A stretch of DNA of 23,338 nt from positions 1 through 23,338 of the forward strand of contig CAMBSS010000055.1 in the NCBI GenBank assembly GCA_945870465.1, in the 5' to 3' direction. The notes under the pieces were generated by a model. That model had not been told where the DNA came from. It ran no database searches and saw nothing but the letters and a program-made list of their open reading frames with translations. Position 1 is the first letter of the stretch. The number at the start of each line of letters is the position of its first letter. The position numbers were made by a program, and so were the translations under genes. Positions 10,867 through 17,706 of this stretch are shown here, one piece after another. The stretch is from Bordetella parapertussis (GTDB lineage Bacteria > Pseudomonadota > Gammaproteobacteria > Burkholderiales > SG8-41).

Positions 10867-11388
10867 ATGCGGGCCTGGCCCGAACTGCCGAAATTGGCAA
10901 TGTGTTGCGTACTGCTGCTGCCGCTGATGGCGTCCGCACAGCTGCTGCGGCTTCTCGGCGGCGAGGAAGACCCCGACAAAAAAGAATTCGTCGAACTCGA
11001 GGTCAAGCTGCCGCCGTTTCCCAAAGACGGCAACCTGATTCCGTTCGAGGCGAACGCGGCCAGCAGCAACCGGTTTTTCATCGATGGCCCGTCCATTACG
11101 GTCGCCGATGACGGGACGGTGCGTTACACGGTGGTCATCCGAAGCCCGAGCGGCGCCTCCAACATTTCCTACGAAGCCATACGCTGCGAAACACGCGAAC
11201 AGAAGGTCTACGCGTTCGGGCGGCGCGACGGCACATGGTCAAATGCGCGCACGAGCGAGTGGCGGCCGATTACGGCCAAGGGCAGCTATTCCATGCAAAG
11301 CGATCTGCACAGGAATTATTTTTGTCCGGTGGGCAGCGCGGTGCGCACGGCGAAAGACGCCATCAATCGCCTCAAATACCCCATGTAG
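10867..11388 (+). CDS. CNP1-like family secreted protein
   Basis: A 173-residue protein with an N-terminal signal peptide (hydrophobic stretch ~10-22, cleavage probably after ASA at 24). The mature part contains a GGEEDPDKKEF start, a PPFPKDGNLIPFEA segment, FFIDGPSITVADDGTVRYTVV, and a paired-cysteine region (IRCETRE and NYFCPVGSAVRTAKDAI). This matches the betaproteobacterial CNP1-like domain family of unknown function, probably periplasmic with one disulfide. The ATG is one base after the DUF3501 stop, so it is probably co-translated with the redox genes. In many betaproteobacteria the CNP1-like gene is next to proB; here two unrelated genes intervene. Confidence 0.8.
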   Translation: MRAWPELPKLAMCCVLLLPLMASAQLLRLLGGEEDPDKKEFVELEVKLPPFPKDGNLIPFEANAASSNRFFIDGPSITVADDGTVRYTVVIRSPSGASNISYEAIRCETREQKVYAFGRRDGTWSNARTSEWRPITAKGSYSMQSDLHRNYFCPVGSAVRTAKDAINRLKYPM

Positions 11389-11480
11389 ATCAGTACGCCC
11401 CCGGGCGGCAACGAGCGCTGAACGCGCGCGCCCGGCGCGAGCCGGTTGCGCAAGCTGCGTACAGCGGGTTTGGCGTGGCA

Positions 11481-11486
11481 TACAAT
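11481..11486 (+). promoter_or_regulatory. Possible -10 element (TACAAT) before the three-helix membrane protein gene
   Basis: TACAAT lies 55 bases before the ATG at 11541 and matches 5/6 of the sigma70 -10. The -35 at the expected distance is poor (CGTACA), so this is only a weak proposal. Confidence 0.3.
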
Positions 11487-11540
11487 AAGACCCGGCGCGG
11501 GCACCCGCACGACTGCCGCAATCCAGGGGGTGGGGAGCAA

Positions 11541-12398
11541 ATGAACGAGCAAAAAAATCGCGGTGATGTGCCGCCGCCGCTGGCCAGTGCGAGTGAGCGC
11601 GATCTGAGCATTCTGCTGCCGTTGATCGACAAGATACGCGCGGTGGAAATCAAGTTTCAGGGTGACGCGGCGCCGGGCGCTCCCGCGGCGAGCGTCGTCG
11701 AGGCGCGGCTGAAGGCGCTGGAAGACGATGTCGCGGCGATCAAACAAACATTGCAGGCGACGCTGGGGGCAATCACGCAGGAAGTGAGCGCCGCGGCCGC
11801 GGCTGTCGCGGCGGCGGCCGTCGAATTGCGGTCGCAGACGTGGTTGCGCGTTGCGTGCGCTGCGCTGCTGACCGTTGTGTTGCTGCTGGTTGCGCACTAC
11901 CTGGTGGTTTTCGTCTATGACATGCGCACGGTGGTGCTGCGCCTGATCTCGGTCGTCATTCCGCTGCCTATCGCGTTGGCGTTGACGCTACGCCATCGCG
12001 TCAATCCGTGGATTCAGATCGGCGTTGCGTTCGCAATCGGCCTGGCCGCGGTATTCGGCATGTCGTACGTGACGAGCGCGCACGAAAACACCTCGTTTCT
12101 GCCCGAGAATTTCAGGGAGTGGCGCGAGACCCTCGAATACGTCGCAAGCATAGCGTTTGCGCACCATACCGGCGTGCTGATCAGTTGCGCCTTGCAGGCG
12201 CGCTCCGGCGCGCGCAACCGCGCTGGCGAGGCCACGCTGAAACTGGCGCAGACGCTCGCGTCAGCAACCGGCAAGGCAGTCAAGACCGGCACGGAACTGA
12301 AGAAGCACGTCGATTCGATTCAGGGCCTGATCAACAACCTGATGCCCGTCGCCAGCGCGATCGCTGCCGTAGTTGCCGGCCTCAAAGGCGTGGTGTGA
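11541..12398 (+). CDS. Uncharacterised membrane protein with N-terminal coiled coil
   Basis: A 285-residue protein I do not recognise. A polar N-terminus (1-50, Pro/Ala-rich) is followed by a likely coiled coil (about 51-95, ARLKALEDDVAAIKQTL, then an alanine-rich run). Three transmembrane helices follow near 102-126, 131-150 and 157-177. The rest is mainly helical: an acidic/aromatic patch (ENFREWRETLEYV), a basic patch (ARSGARNRAG), and a hydrophobic C-terminal helix. The ATG follows GGGGAG at good spacing. It sits after the CNP1-like gene with 152 bases between, so it may have its own promoter. Codon and base use look like its neighbours. The coiled coil suggests oligomerisation in the inner membrane; no function is proposed. 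Confidence 0.7.
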   Translation: MNEQKNRGDVPPPLASASERDLSILLPLIDKIRAVEIKFQGDAAPGAPAASVVEARLKALEDDVAAIKQTLQATLGAITQEVSAAAAAVAAAAVELRSQTWLRVACAALLTVVLLLVAHYLVVFVYDMRTVVLRLISVVIPLPIALALTLRHRVNPWIQIGVAFAIGLAAVFGMSYVTSAHENTSFLPENFREWRETLEYVASIAFAHHTGVLISCALQARSGARNRAGEATLKLAQTLASATGKAVKTGTELKKHVDSIQGLINNLMPVASAIAAVVAGLKGVV

Positions 12399-12407
12399 TT
12401 TGATGCC

Positions 12408-12430
12408 GCGCCGGCGGATGGCGCCGGCGC
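12408..12430. terminator. GC-rich hairpin between two convergent genes
   Basis: GCGCCGGC (12408-12415) can pair with GCCGGCGC (12423-12430) around a 7-base loop. It lies between the stops of two convergent genes, but no T run follows on either strand, so terminator function is uncertain. Confidence 0.35.
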
Positions 12431-12436
12431 ACGCAA

Positions 12437-12901
12437 TTACTTGATGACGGTGAAGCTCACGGTCTCGGATTTGGTGCGGCCTTCTGCATCGGTGACGTCG
12501 ATCTTGAGGTCGTGAGATCCGGCCGGCACGTGCGCGTCCGTCAGGCTGATGCCGGATTCCGAAATGGCGGACTTCAGCCGCTGGGTCAGATCGACGGCGG
12601 GCTTCCTGAGGTAAGTGACTTTCACCGACGACGCATCGATCTTCGAGCCGCCATGCGGCTGGAAATCCACTTTCATCGCGAACGGCGCCTTGATCTGGCC
12701 GTCCGGGCTGGGGCTTACGACCTTGATACTTGGGCCGCGCGTAATGCCGCCGCGTGTCAACACCTTGGGTGCGGCAGGCAGTCTGGCTTCGTCTTCGGTG
12801 ATGAGGTCAACGGCACCTGCGGCGGCGGACAGGGCAAGTCCGGCGCACAGTGCGCCGGCAGCCAGCGCATAACGAAAATCACTAGCAGCGGATTTGGTCA
12901 T
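12437..12901 (-). CDS. Uncharacterised small secreted protein with Ig-like fold
   Basis: A 154-residue protein, not recognised as a named family. A signal peptide covers residues 1-30 (basic start, hydrophobic ALAAGALCAGLALSAAAGA). The mature part begins VDLITEDEARLPAAP and then reads as alternating strands: PSIKVVSPSPDGQIKAPFAM, VKVTYLRKPAVDLTQRLK and a terminal GSHDLKIDVTDAEGRTKSET stretch ending in TVIK. This is the look of a bacterial Ig-like or fibronectin-like domain, with no cysteines. GGAGAA precedes the ATG at 12901; the frame continues upstream without a better start. It is probably periplasmic, perhaps a binding or scaffolding protein. Transcribed convergently with the membrane protein gene and downstream of proB on the same strand. 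Confidence 0.68.
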   Translation of the reverse strand: MTKSAASDFRYALAAGALCAGLALSAAAGAVDLITEDEARLPAAPKVLTRGGITRGPSIKVVSPSPDGQIKAPFAMKVDFQPHGGSKIDASSVKVTYLRKPAVDLTQRLKSAISESGISLTDAHVPAGSHDLKIDVTDAEGRTKSETVSFTVIK

Positions 12902-13077
12902 GATAACTTCTCCGAAAGGTCGCATTAGCCCGCGGCATCCATCGACTGGACCGCTGCGGCGGATAACGGCGTAGCACAACCGCGCGCAGATAATGCCGCA
13001 GCCGGCCGCCGCTTGTCACCGGTAATATTCACGCTCTGGGGAGGCACTAATAACCCGCGCCAGGCAGGCAGCGCAGG

Positions 13078-14196
13078 TTACAACAGGACCAGATTGTCGC
13101 GGTGTATCAACTCGGGCTCGTCGACATAGCCGAGGCGGGCCTCGATTTCGCTGGATGGCGTTTTCAGAATGCGGCGCGTTTCTGCTGCGTTGTAATTGAC
13201 CAGCCCGCGCGCGATTTCGGCGCCGTCTGGCGAGCAGCAAGCGACCACTTCGCCGCGTTCGAATTCGCCCGCAACTTCAAACACGCCGATCGGCAGCAGG
13301 CTCTTGCGCAGATCGCGCAACGCCTTGACGGCGCCCGCGTCGAGTATCAGCTTGCCGCGCACCTGGAGGTGGTCGGCGAGCCACTGCTTGCGTGCGGCGA
13401 GCGTCTGCGTCGCTGCTTTCAACAGCGTGCCGATGCGCTCCCCTTGTGCAAGCCGCACCAGCACCTGCTCCTCGTGGCCGGACGCGATGATGGTATGAGC
13501 GCCGCTGCGCGCTGCGCGCTTGGCCGCCAGCACCTTGGTGAGCATGCCGCCGAGCCCGATATCGCTGCCCGCGCCGCCCGCGATTTTTTCCAGCTCGGGG
13601 TCGCCGGCGCGCGCTTCGTGCACCAGCGTTGCCTTGGGGTCCTTGCGCGGGTCGGCCGAAAAAAGGCCGGCCTGGTCGGTGAGGATCACCAGCACGTCGG
13701 CTTCAACCAGATTGGTCACCAGCGCGCCCAGCGTGTCGTTGTCGCCGACGCGGATTTCATCGGTCGCGACCGTATCGTTTTCATTGATGATGGGAATCAC
13801 GCCGAGGTCGAGCAGCGTGCGCAGGGTCGAGCGTGCGTTCAGATAGCGCTTGCGGTCCGCCATGTCTTCATGCGTCAGCAGGATTTGTGACGTGATGAGA
13901 GCATGCTCGCGAAAACGCGACTCGTAGGCTTCGATCAGTCCCATCTGGCCGACGGCGGCCGCGGCCTGCAGTTCATGCACGGCGCTCGGCCGCACTTTCC
14001 AGCCCAGGCGCTGCATGCCCTCGGCGATGGCGCCGCTCGACACCAGTATGACTTCGCGGCCGAGCTTGCGCAGTTCGGCGATCTGGGCGACCCAGCGCGC
14101 GAGTGCGGCGTGATCGAGTCCCTGCCCCTGGTTGGTGACCAGGCTGCTGCCGACTTTGACGACGAGTCGTTTGGCTTGGGCCAGTTCCGGATTCAT
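13078..14196 (-). CDS. proB: Glutamate 5-kinase
   Basis: A 372-residue protein matching full-length ProB: an amino acid kinase domain (1 to ~260) and a C-terminal PUA domain (~275-365). The start [19 protein letters not shown] carries the phosphate-binding lysine. [38 protein letters not shown] and [16 protein letters not shown] are hallmark segments for glutamate and ATP binding. It phosphorylates glutamate to gamma-glutamyl phosphate, the first step of proline synthesis, and is normally feedback-inhibited by proline. It lies 22 bases downstream of obgE on the same strand, in the common rplU-rpmA-obgE-proB order. No proA is in the window. The ribosome binding site is weak, suggesting dependence on upstream translation. 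Confidence 0.96.
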   Translation of the reverse strand: MNPELAQAKRLVVKVGSSLVTNQGQGLDHAALARWVAQIAELRKLGREVILVSSGAIAEGMQRLGWKVRPSAVHELQAAAAVGQMGLIEAYESRFREHALITSQILLTHEDMADRKRYLNARSTLRTLLDLGVIPIINENDTVATDEIRVGDNDTLGALVTNLVEADVLVILTDQAGLFSADPRKDPKATLVHEARAGDPELEKIAGGAGSDIGLGGMLTKVLAAKRAARSGAHTIIASGHEEQVLVRLAQGERIGTLLKAATQTLAARKQWLADHLQVRGKLILDAGAVKALRDLRKSLLPIGVFEVAGEFERGEVVACCSPDGAEIARGLVNYNAAETRRILKTPSSEIEARLGYVDEPELIHRDNLVLL

Positions 14197-14215
14197 ATTG
14201 GCTTGCGGTATGCAG

Positions 14216-14236
14216 GGTTCAGGATTCGGGATTCAG
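14216..14236. repeat. Short GGATTC-type tandem repeat across the obgE stop
   Basis: About three degenerate copies of a GGRTTCR hexamer-like unit span the last obgE codons and the gap to proB. The obgE stop codon lies within it. Confidence 0.45.
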
Positions 14237-15298
14237 TTCGCGTTGCATGGGCGCGTCGCCGGCGACATCCATTGCAGTGACGGACCCGCGTGTCACGTCC
14301 AGATGTTCCATGATGGCGTAGGTCAGTTCTTTGCAGCCCGTGCCGCTCAAGGCCGAAATAATAAAGCTTTTGTCGCGCCAGCCGAAATCGGCCAGGAATT
14401 GCTTTACCTTCCCGGCCTGTTCTTCCGGCGCCAGCAGATCGGTCTTGTTCAGCACCAGCCAGCGCGGTTTGTCGAACAGCGTCTCGTCGTATTTTTTCAG
14501 TTCGTTGATGATGGCACGCGCTTCGGCGACCGGATCGGTGCTCTCATCGAACGGCGCGATATCGACGATATGCAGCAGGAGGCGCGTGCGCGCGAGATGA
14601 CGCAGGAACTGGTGGCCCAGCCCCGCGCCCTCGGCAGCGCCTTCGATCAGGCCGGGGATGTCGGCGATCACGAAGCTGCGGTTGTTGTCGACGCGCACTA
14701 CTCCCAGATTCGGGTGCAGCGTTGTAAACGGATAGTCGGCCACTTTGGGCCGCGCCGCGGAAACCGCGCGGATGAAAGTCGATTTGCCGGCGTTCGGCAT
14801 GCCGAGCAGACCAACATCCGCCAGCACCTTGAGTTCGAACTTCAGCTTCTTCGACTCGCCCGGCATGCCGCGCGTGAACTGGCGCGGCGCGCGGTTGGTG
14901 CTGGATTTGAAATGGAGATTGCCGATACCGCCGTCGCCGCCCTTGGCGAGCAGCGCTTTTTGCTCGTGCGCTGCGAGATCGCAGATCGGTTCGCCGGTTT
15001 CGAAGTCGCTGACCACGGTGCCGACCGGCACGCGCAGCAGCACGTCATCGGCCGACTTTCCATTGCAGTCCGAGCCCATGCCCGCCGCGCCGTTTTTGGC
15101 GCGATGGATGCGTGCAAAACGATAGTCGACCAGCGTGTTGATATTACGGTCCGCGACCGCGAATATGCTGCCGCCGCGCCCGCCGTCGCCGCCGTCGGGC
15201 CCGCCGCGCGGCACGAATTTCTCGCGTCGGAACGACGCTGAGCCGTCGCCGCCTTTGCCGGCGTGCAGCTCTACGGTGGTTTCGTCGATGAATTTCAT
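14219..15298 (-). CDS. obgE: Obg/CgtA GTPase, ribosome assembly
   Basis: A 359-residue GTPase. Residues 1-158 form the glycine-rich Obg fold ([20 protein letters not shown], then [11 protein letters not shown]). The G domain follows, with the P-loop GMPNAGKS (166-173), switch region [16 protein letters not shown] (213-216), NKTD (284-287) and SALSG (315-319). Obg binds the 50S subunit and ppGpp and acts in ribosome maturation and the stringent response. The C-terminal tail is short, so the extended acidic tail of enterobacterial ObgE is missing; its last codons (NPES) are encoded by a GGATTC-like repeat. It lies after rpmA, separated by a hairpin terminator, and before proB. Confidence 0.97.
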   Translation of the reverse strand: MKFIDETTVELHAGKGGDGSASFRREKFVPRGGPDGGDGGRGGSIFAVADRNINTLVDYRFARIHRAKNGAAGMGSDCNGKSADDVLLRVPVGTVVSDFETGEPICDLAAHEQKALLAKGGDGGIGNLHFKSSTNRAPRQFTRGMPGESKKLKFELKVLADVGLLGMPNAGKSTFIRAVSAARPKVADYPFTTLHPNLGVVRVDNNRSFVIADIPGLIEGAAEGAGLGHQFLRHLARTRLLLHIVDIAPFDESTDPVAEARAIINELKKYDETLFDKPRWLVLNKTDLLAPEEQAGKVKQFLADFGWRDKSFIISALSGTGCKELTYAIMEHLDVTRGSVTAMDVAGDAPMQRELNPES

Positions 15299-15377
15299 TT
15301 AATCAATCCCATGTCGTGGGGCGCGGGTCCCGAAAAGGCTGCCTGGTTGCCGGCTGTGCGCTGCCGGGGGAAACAAA

Positions 15378-15403
15378 AAAGCCCTGCACAGCGGCAGGGC
15401 TTT
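15378..15403 (-). terminator. Intrinsic terminator after rpmA
   Basis: The stem AAAGCCCTGC / GCAGGGCTTT (15378-15387 with 15394-15403) has a 6-base loop. Read on minus it is followed by a T run (complement of the A run at 15375-15380). It should end much of the rplU-rpmA transcript before obgE. Confidence 0.75.
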
Positions 15404-15425
15404 GGCATTGCGCGAAGAGCCTTGG

Positions 15426-15689
15426 TTACGCAGCAGCAGGAACGATGTTGACGGTTCGCTTCCGGGCTGGCCCTTTGACCGCAAATTCCACCGTGCCCTT
15501 GATCATCGCAAACAGCGTGTGGTCTTTGCCGATGCCGACGTTGACGCCCGGGTGCACTTGCGTGCCGCGCTGGCGGATGATGATGCTGCCCGCGTTGATG
15601 ACTTCGCCGCCGTAGGCTTTGACGCCTAGGCGCTTCGAGTTCGAGTCGCGGCCGTTGCGTGAACTGCCGCCTGCTTTTTTATGTGCCAT
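15426..15689 (-). CDS. rpmA: 50S ribosomal protein L27
   Basis: An 87-residue protein with the invariant L27 start [16 protein letters not shown] and the core [18 protein letters not shown] followed by RQRGTQ and the [16 protein letters not shown] segment (here [14 protein letters not shown]). L27 lies near the peptidyl transferase centre, and its N-terminus reaches the tRNA acceptor ends. No cleavable N-terminal extension (seen in Firmicutes) is present. It follows rplU by 12 bases and has an AAGGAG ribosome binding site. The terminator downstream suggests that rplU-rpmA is the major transcript. Confidence 0.98.
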   Translation of the reverse strand: MAHKKAGGSSRNGRDSNSKRLGVKAYGGEVINAGSIIIRQRGTQVHPGVNVGIGKDHTLFAMIKGTVEFAVKGPARKRTVNIVPAAA

Positions 15690-15701
15690 TGAGTCTGCTC
15701 C

Positions 15702-16013
15702 TTAGCCTGCGATGCCGAGGATTTCGATCTCGGTATAGTTTTGGCGGTGCCCCTGAGATTTGCGGTAATGCTTGCGGCGGCGCATTTTGAATATGTGCAC
15801 CTTGTCGCCGCGCCCGTGGGACACGATTTTCGCCTTCACGGAGGCGCCGGATACGAGCGGCGTGCCGAGAGATATGTTGTCTCCATCGGCAACCATCAAT
15901 ACCTGGTCGATGACGATTTCGGAGCCGATGTCGGCCGCGAGTTGTTCGATTTTCAGCTTTGCACCAGAGGCAACGCGATACTGCTTGCCGCCGGATTGGA
16001 TGACCGCATACAT
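15702..16013 (-). CDS. rplU: 50S ribosomal protein L21
   Basis: A 103-residue protein of standard L21 length. The N-terminus [20 protein letters not shown] and the C-terminal [20 protein letters not shown] (RNA-binding) segment are diagnostic. It binds 23S rRNA in the large subunit. It is the first gene of the rplU-rpmA-(obgE-proB) group, with a near-consensus promoter 49 bases upstream of the ATG and a 5' leader of about 40 bases. The start is set by the family N-terminus. Confidence 0.98.
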   Translation of the reverse strand: MYAVIQSGGKQYRVASGAKLKIEQLAADIGSEIVIDQVLMVADGDNISLGTPLVSGASVKAKIVSHGRGDKVHIFKMRRRKHYRKSQGHRQNYTEIEILGIAG

Positions 16014-16061
16014 GATTTGACCCTTTATACCTGCTGGACTACAGGATATGGAAAGCCGAGC

Positions 16062-16090
16062 ATTATACCTAAGGGCGATTTTTGAGTCAA
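16062..16090 (-). promoter_or_regulatory. Strong sigma70 promoter of rplU-rpmA
   Basis: Read on minus: TTGACT (16085-16090), a 17-base spacer, then a perfect TATAAT (16062-16067). Near-consensus, as expected for ribosomal protein genes. Confidence 0.85.
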
Positions 16091-16097
16091 AACATTG

Positions 16098-16103
16098 TAA
16101 AAT
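16098..16103 (+). promoter_or_regulatory. Possible -10 (TAAAAT) for ispB
   Basis: TAAAAT matches 5/6 of the -10 but lacks a good -35 at the right distance. A transcript from here would run through the hairpin at 16127-16146 before reaching ispB. Confidence 0.25.
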
Positions 16104-16126
16104 GAGGAACTTGCCACTATCGCTGC

Positions 16127-16146
16127 CGCCGTTTTACGGCGTTTTT
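16127..16146 (+). terminator. Terminator-like hairpin in the ispB leader
   Basis: A 6-bp stem (CGCCGT at 16127-16132 with ACGGCG at 16136-16141), a 3-base loop and T5 directly after. It has intrinsic-terminator form and sits 44 bases upstream of the ispB start, so it may attenuate ispB or block stray transcription. Confidence 0.5.
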
Positions 16147-16189
16147 CCGCCCGGAGGCAGCAAACGGCGCCATTCTGCACTGTAGCCCG

Positions 16190-17158
16190 ATGTCCGTCCC
16201 CTTTATTCAAGACTTTATTGCCGCCGACATGCGCGCGGTAGACGCGGTTATCCGCAACCGCCTGGCGTCCGACGTGGCGTTGGTGCGCGAGGTCGCCGAA
16301 TATATCGTCGGCAGCGGCGGCAAGCGCCTGCGCCCGGCGCTGGTGATTCTCTCGGCCGGCGCGTTCGGCTATCAGGGCAAACACCACCATCAACTGGCGG
16401 CAGTGGTGGAGTTCATCCACACTGCCACCCTGCTGCATGACGACGTGGTCGACGGCTCGGAATTGCGGCGCGGCAATCCGACCGCCAATGCCCTGTTCGG
16501 CAATGCCGCCAGCGTGCTGGTTGGCGATTTTGTCTATTCGCGCGCGTTCCAGATGATGGTCGAAGTCGAAAGCATGCGCGTGATGAAGGTGCTGGCCGAG
16601 GCGACCAACGTGATTGCCGAGGGCGAAGTGCTGCAGCTGATGAATTGCCACAATACGGATATCGGCGAGCACGACTACCTGCAGGTCATCCGCTTCAAGA
16701 CCGCCAAGCTGTTCGAGGCGGCGACCCGGTTGGGCGCCATCCTCGCCGGTGCCGGGCCCGCGGTGGAGGCGGCGATGGCCAACTACGGCATGCATCTCGG
16801 CACCGCGTTCCAGTTGATCGACGACGTGCTCGATTATTCGGGCGACCACAAGGCAACCGGCAAGAACGTCGGCGATGATCTGGCCGAAGGCAAGCCGACC
16901 CTGCCGCTGATTTATGCGATCAAGCATGGTAGCGCGGCCGAAGCGGCGCTGATCAGGAAGGCAATCGAGGAGGGCGGCCTGGGCGAGCTCGAGCAGGTCG
17001 TCGCGGCGATCCAGCGCAGCGGCGCGCTCGACTATACGCGGCGCCAGGCCGAGGCCGAGGCGAGCGCGGCGAGCGCGGCCCTCGCCGACCTGCCAAATTC
17101 AAAATACCGCGAATCTTTGCTACAATTGGCAGACTTTGCCGTTACACGCGACTATTAA
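16190..17158 (+). CDS. ispB: All-trans polyprenyl (octaprenyl-type) diphosphate synthase
   Basis: A 322-residue trans-prenyltransferase of standard length. GGKRLRP (43-49) binds isopentenyl diphosphate. The first aspartate-rich motif is DDVVD (84-88) in LLHDDVVDGSELRRG, and the second is DDVLD (211-215) in QLIDDVLDYSGDH, the same arrangement as in IspB. The enzyme builds the side chain of ubiquinone or menaquinone; the chain length cannot be read with certainty. The position divergent from rplU is the usual one in beta- and gammaproteobacteria. The start is fixed by the MSVPFIQDFIAADM N-terminus; no good ribosome binding site is seen. Its 3' end appears to contain the promoter of the tRNA-Pro gene. 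Confidence 0.94.
   Translation: MSVPFIQDFIAADMRAVDAVIRNRLASDVALVREVAEYIVGSGGKRLRPALVILSAGAFGYQGKHHHQLAAVVEFIHTATLLHDDVVDGSELRRGNPTANALFGNAASVLVGDFVYSRAFQMMVEVESMRVMKVLAEATNVIAEGEVLQLMNCHNTDIGEHDYLQVIRFKTAKLFEAATRLGAILAGAGPAVEAAMANYGMHLGTAFQLIDDVLDYSGDHKATGKNVGDDLAEGKPTLPLIYAIKHGSAAEAALIRKAIEEGGLGELEQVVAAIQRSGALDYTRRQAEAEASAASAALADLPNSKYRESLLQLADFAVTRDY
17098..17126 (+). promoter_or_regulatory. Candidate promoter of tRNA-Pro, inside the ispB 3' end
   Basis: TTCAAA (17098-17103, 4/6), a 17-base spacer, TACAAT (17121-17126, 5/6). The start site would be near 17133, giving a leader of about 70 bases before the tRNA. Confidence 0.45.
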
Positions 17159-17203
17159 CGGTGCACGCAATTACGTGCCCCTTGTCGTTAGAGCGCAGTA
17201 AAT

Positions 17204-17280
<77 letters not shown>

Positions 17281-17311
17281 ATCCGGTCGATCACGGCCAT
17301 CCAACAGCACA

Positions 17312-17347
17312 CTGCCGGCGCGGTATCCCTGCCGCGCCGGCAGCCTG
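17312..17347 (+). terminator. Hairpin after tRNA-Pro, probable terminator
   Basis: A perfect 12-bp GC-rich stem (17312-17323 with 17332-17343) and an 8-base loop. The following sequence is only moderately T-rich (CTGTTCTTGTT), so termination strength is uncertain. The rest of 17281-17471 shows no gene I can support. Confidence 0.55.
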
Positions 17348-17471
17348 TTCTTGTTCCTCCGCGCACTGCGGTTCTGCAATGAGTGCGGCATTTGTGACGC
17401 GTTGCCTTTGCCTCGACGGCGCACGGCGAGTGATGCACACTTACGACCTTTAAAGCGGGCGGAGTCCGGCC

Positions 17472-17690
17472 TTGGGTAAACTGCTGTTCCTAGTGCTGGC
17501 GATTGTGGTCGTGTGGGCGGTGCTCAAAAGCTACCGCAAGTCGCGGCCGCCCGGGGCGCCGCCGAACGCGGCGGCGCCCGAGGACATGGTGCGCTGCACT
17601 CATTGCGGCGTGCATCTGCCGCGCAGCGAGAGCCACATGAAAGACGAGAAATTTTTCTGCAGCGACGAGCATCTGCGCCTGCACCGCTAA
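17472..17690 (+). CDS. PP0621-family small membrane-anchored zinc-ribbon-like protein
   Basis: A 72-residue protein with one N-terminal transmembrane helix (~4-18, LLFLVLAIVVVWAVL), a basic and proline-rich linker, and a C-terminal metal-binding motif. That motif is Cys42-x2-Cys45 in MVRCTHCGVHLPRSE, paired with Cys63 and His67 in KFFCSDEHLRLH. This matches the small PP0621 family found next to pilS in beta- and gammaproteobacteria. Its function is unknown; the context suggests a link to the PilS/PilR pathway or simply conserved linkage. It starts with TTG, seven bases after a GGAG site, and there is no in-frame ATG upstream. pilS begins 16 bases after its stop. Confidence 0.82.
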   Translation: MGKLLFLVLAIVVVWAVLKSYRKSRPPGAPPNAAAPEDMVRCTHCGVHLPRSESHMKDEKFFCSDEHLRLHR

Positions 17691-17706
17691 GTTACGTATA
17701 TTGTCC

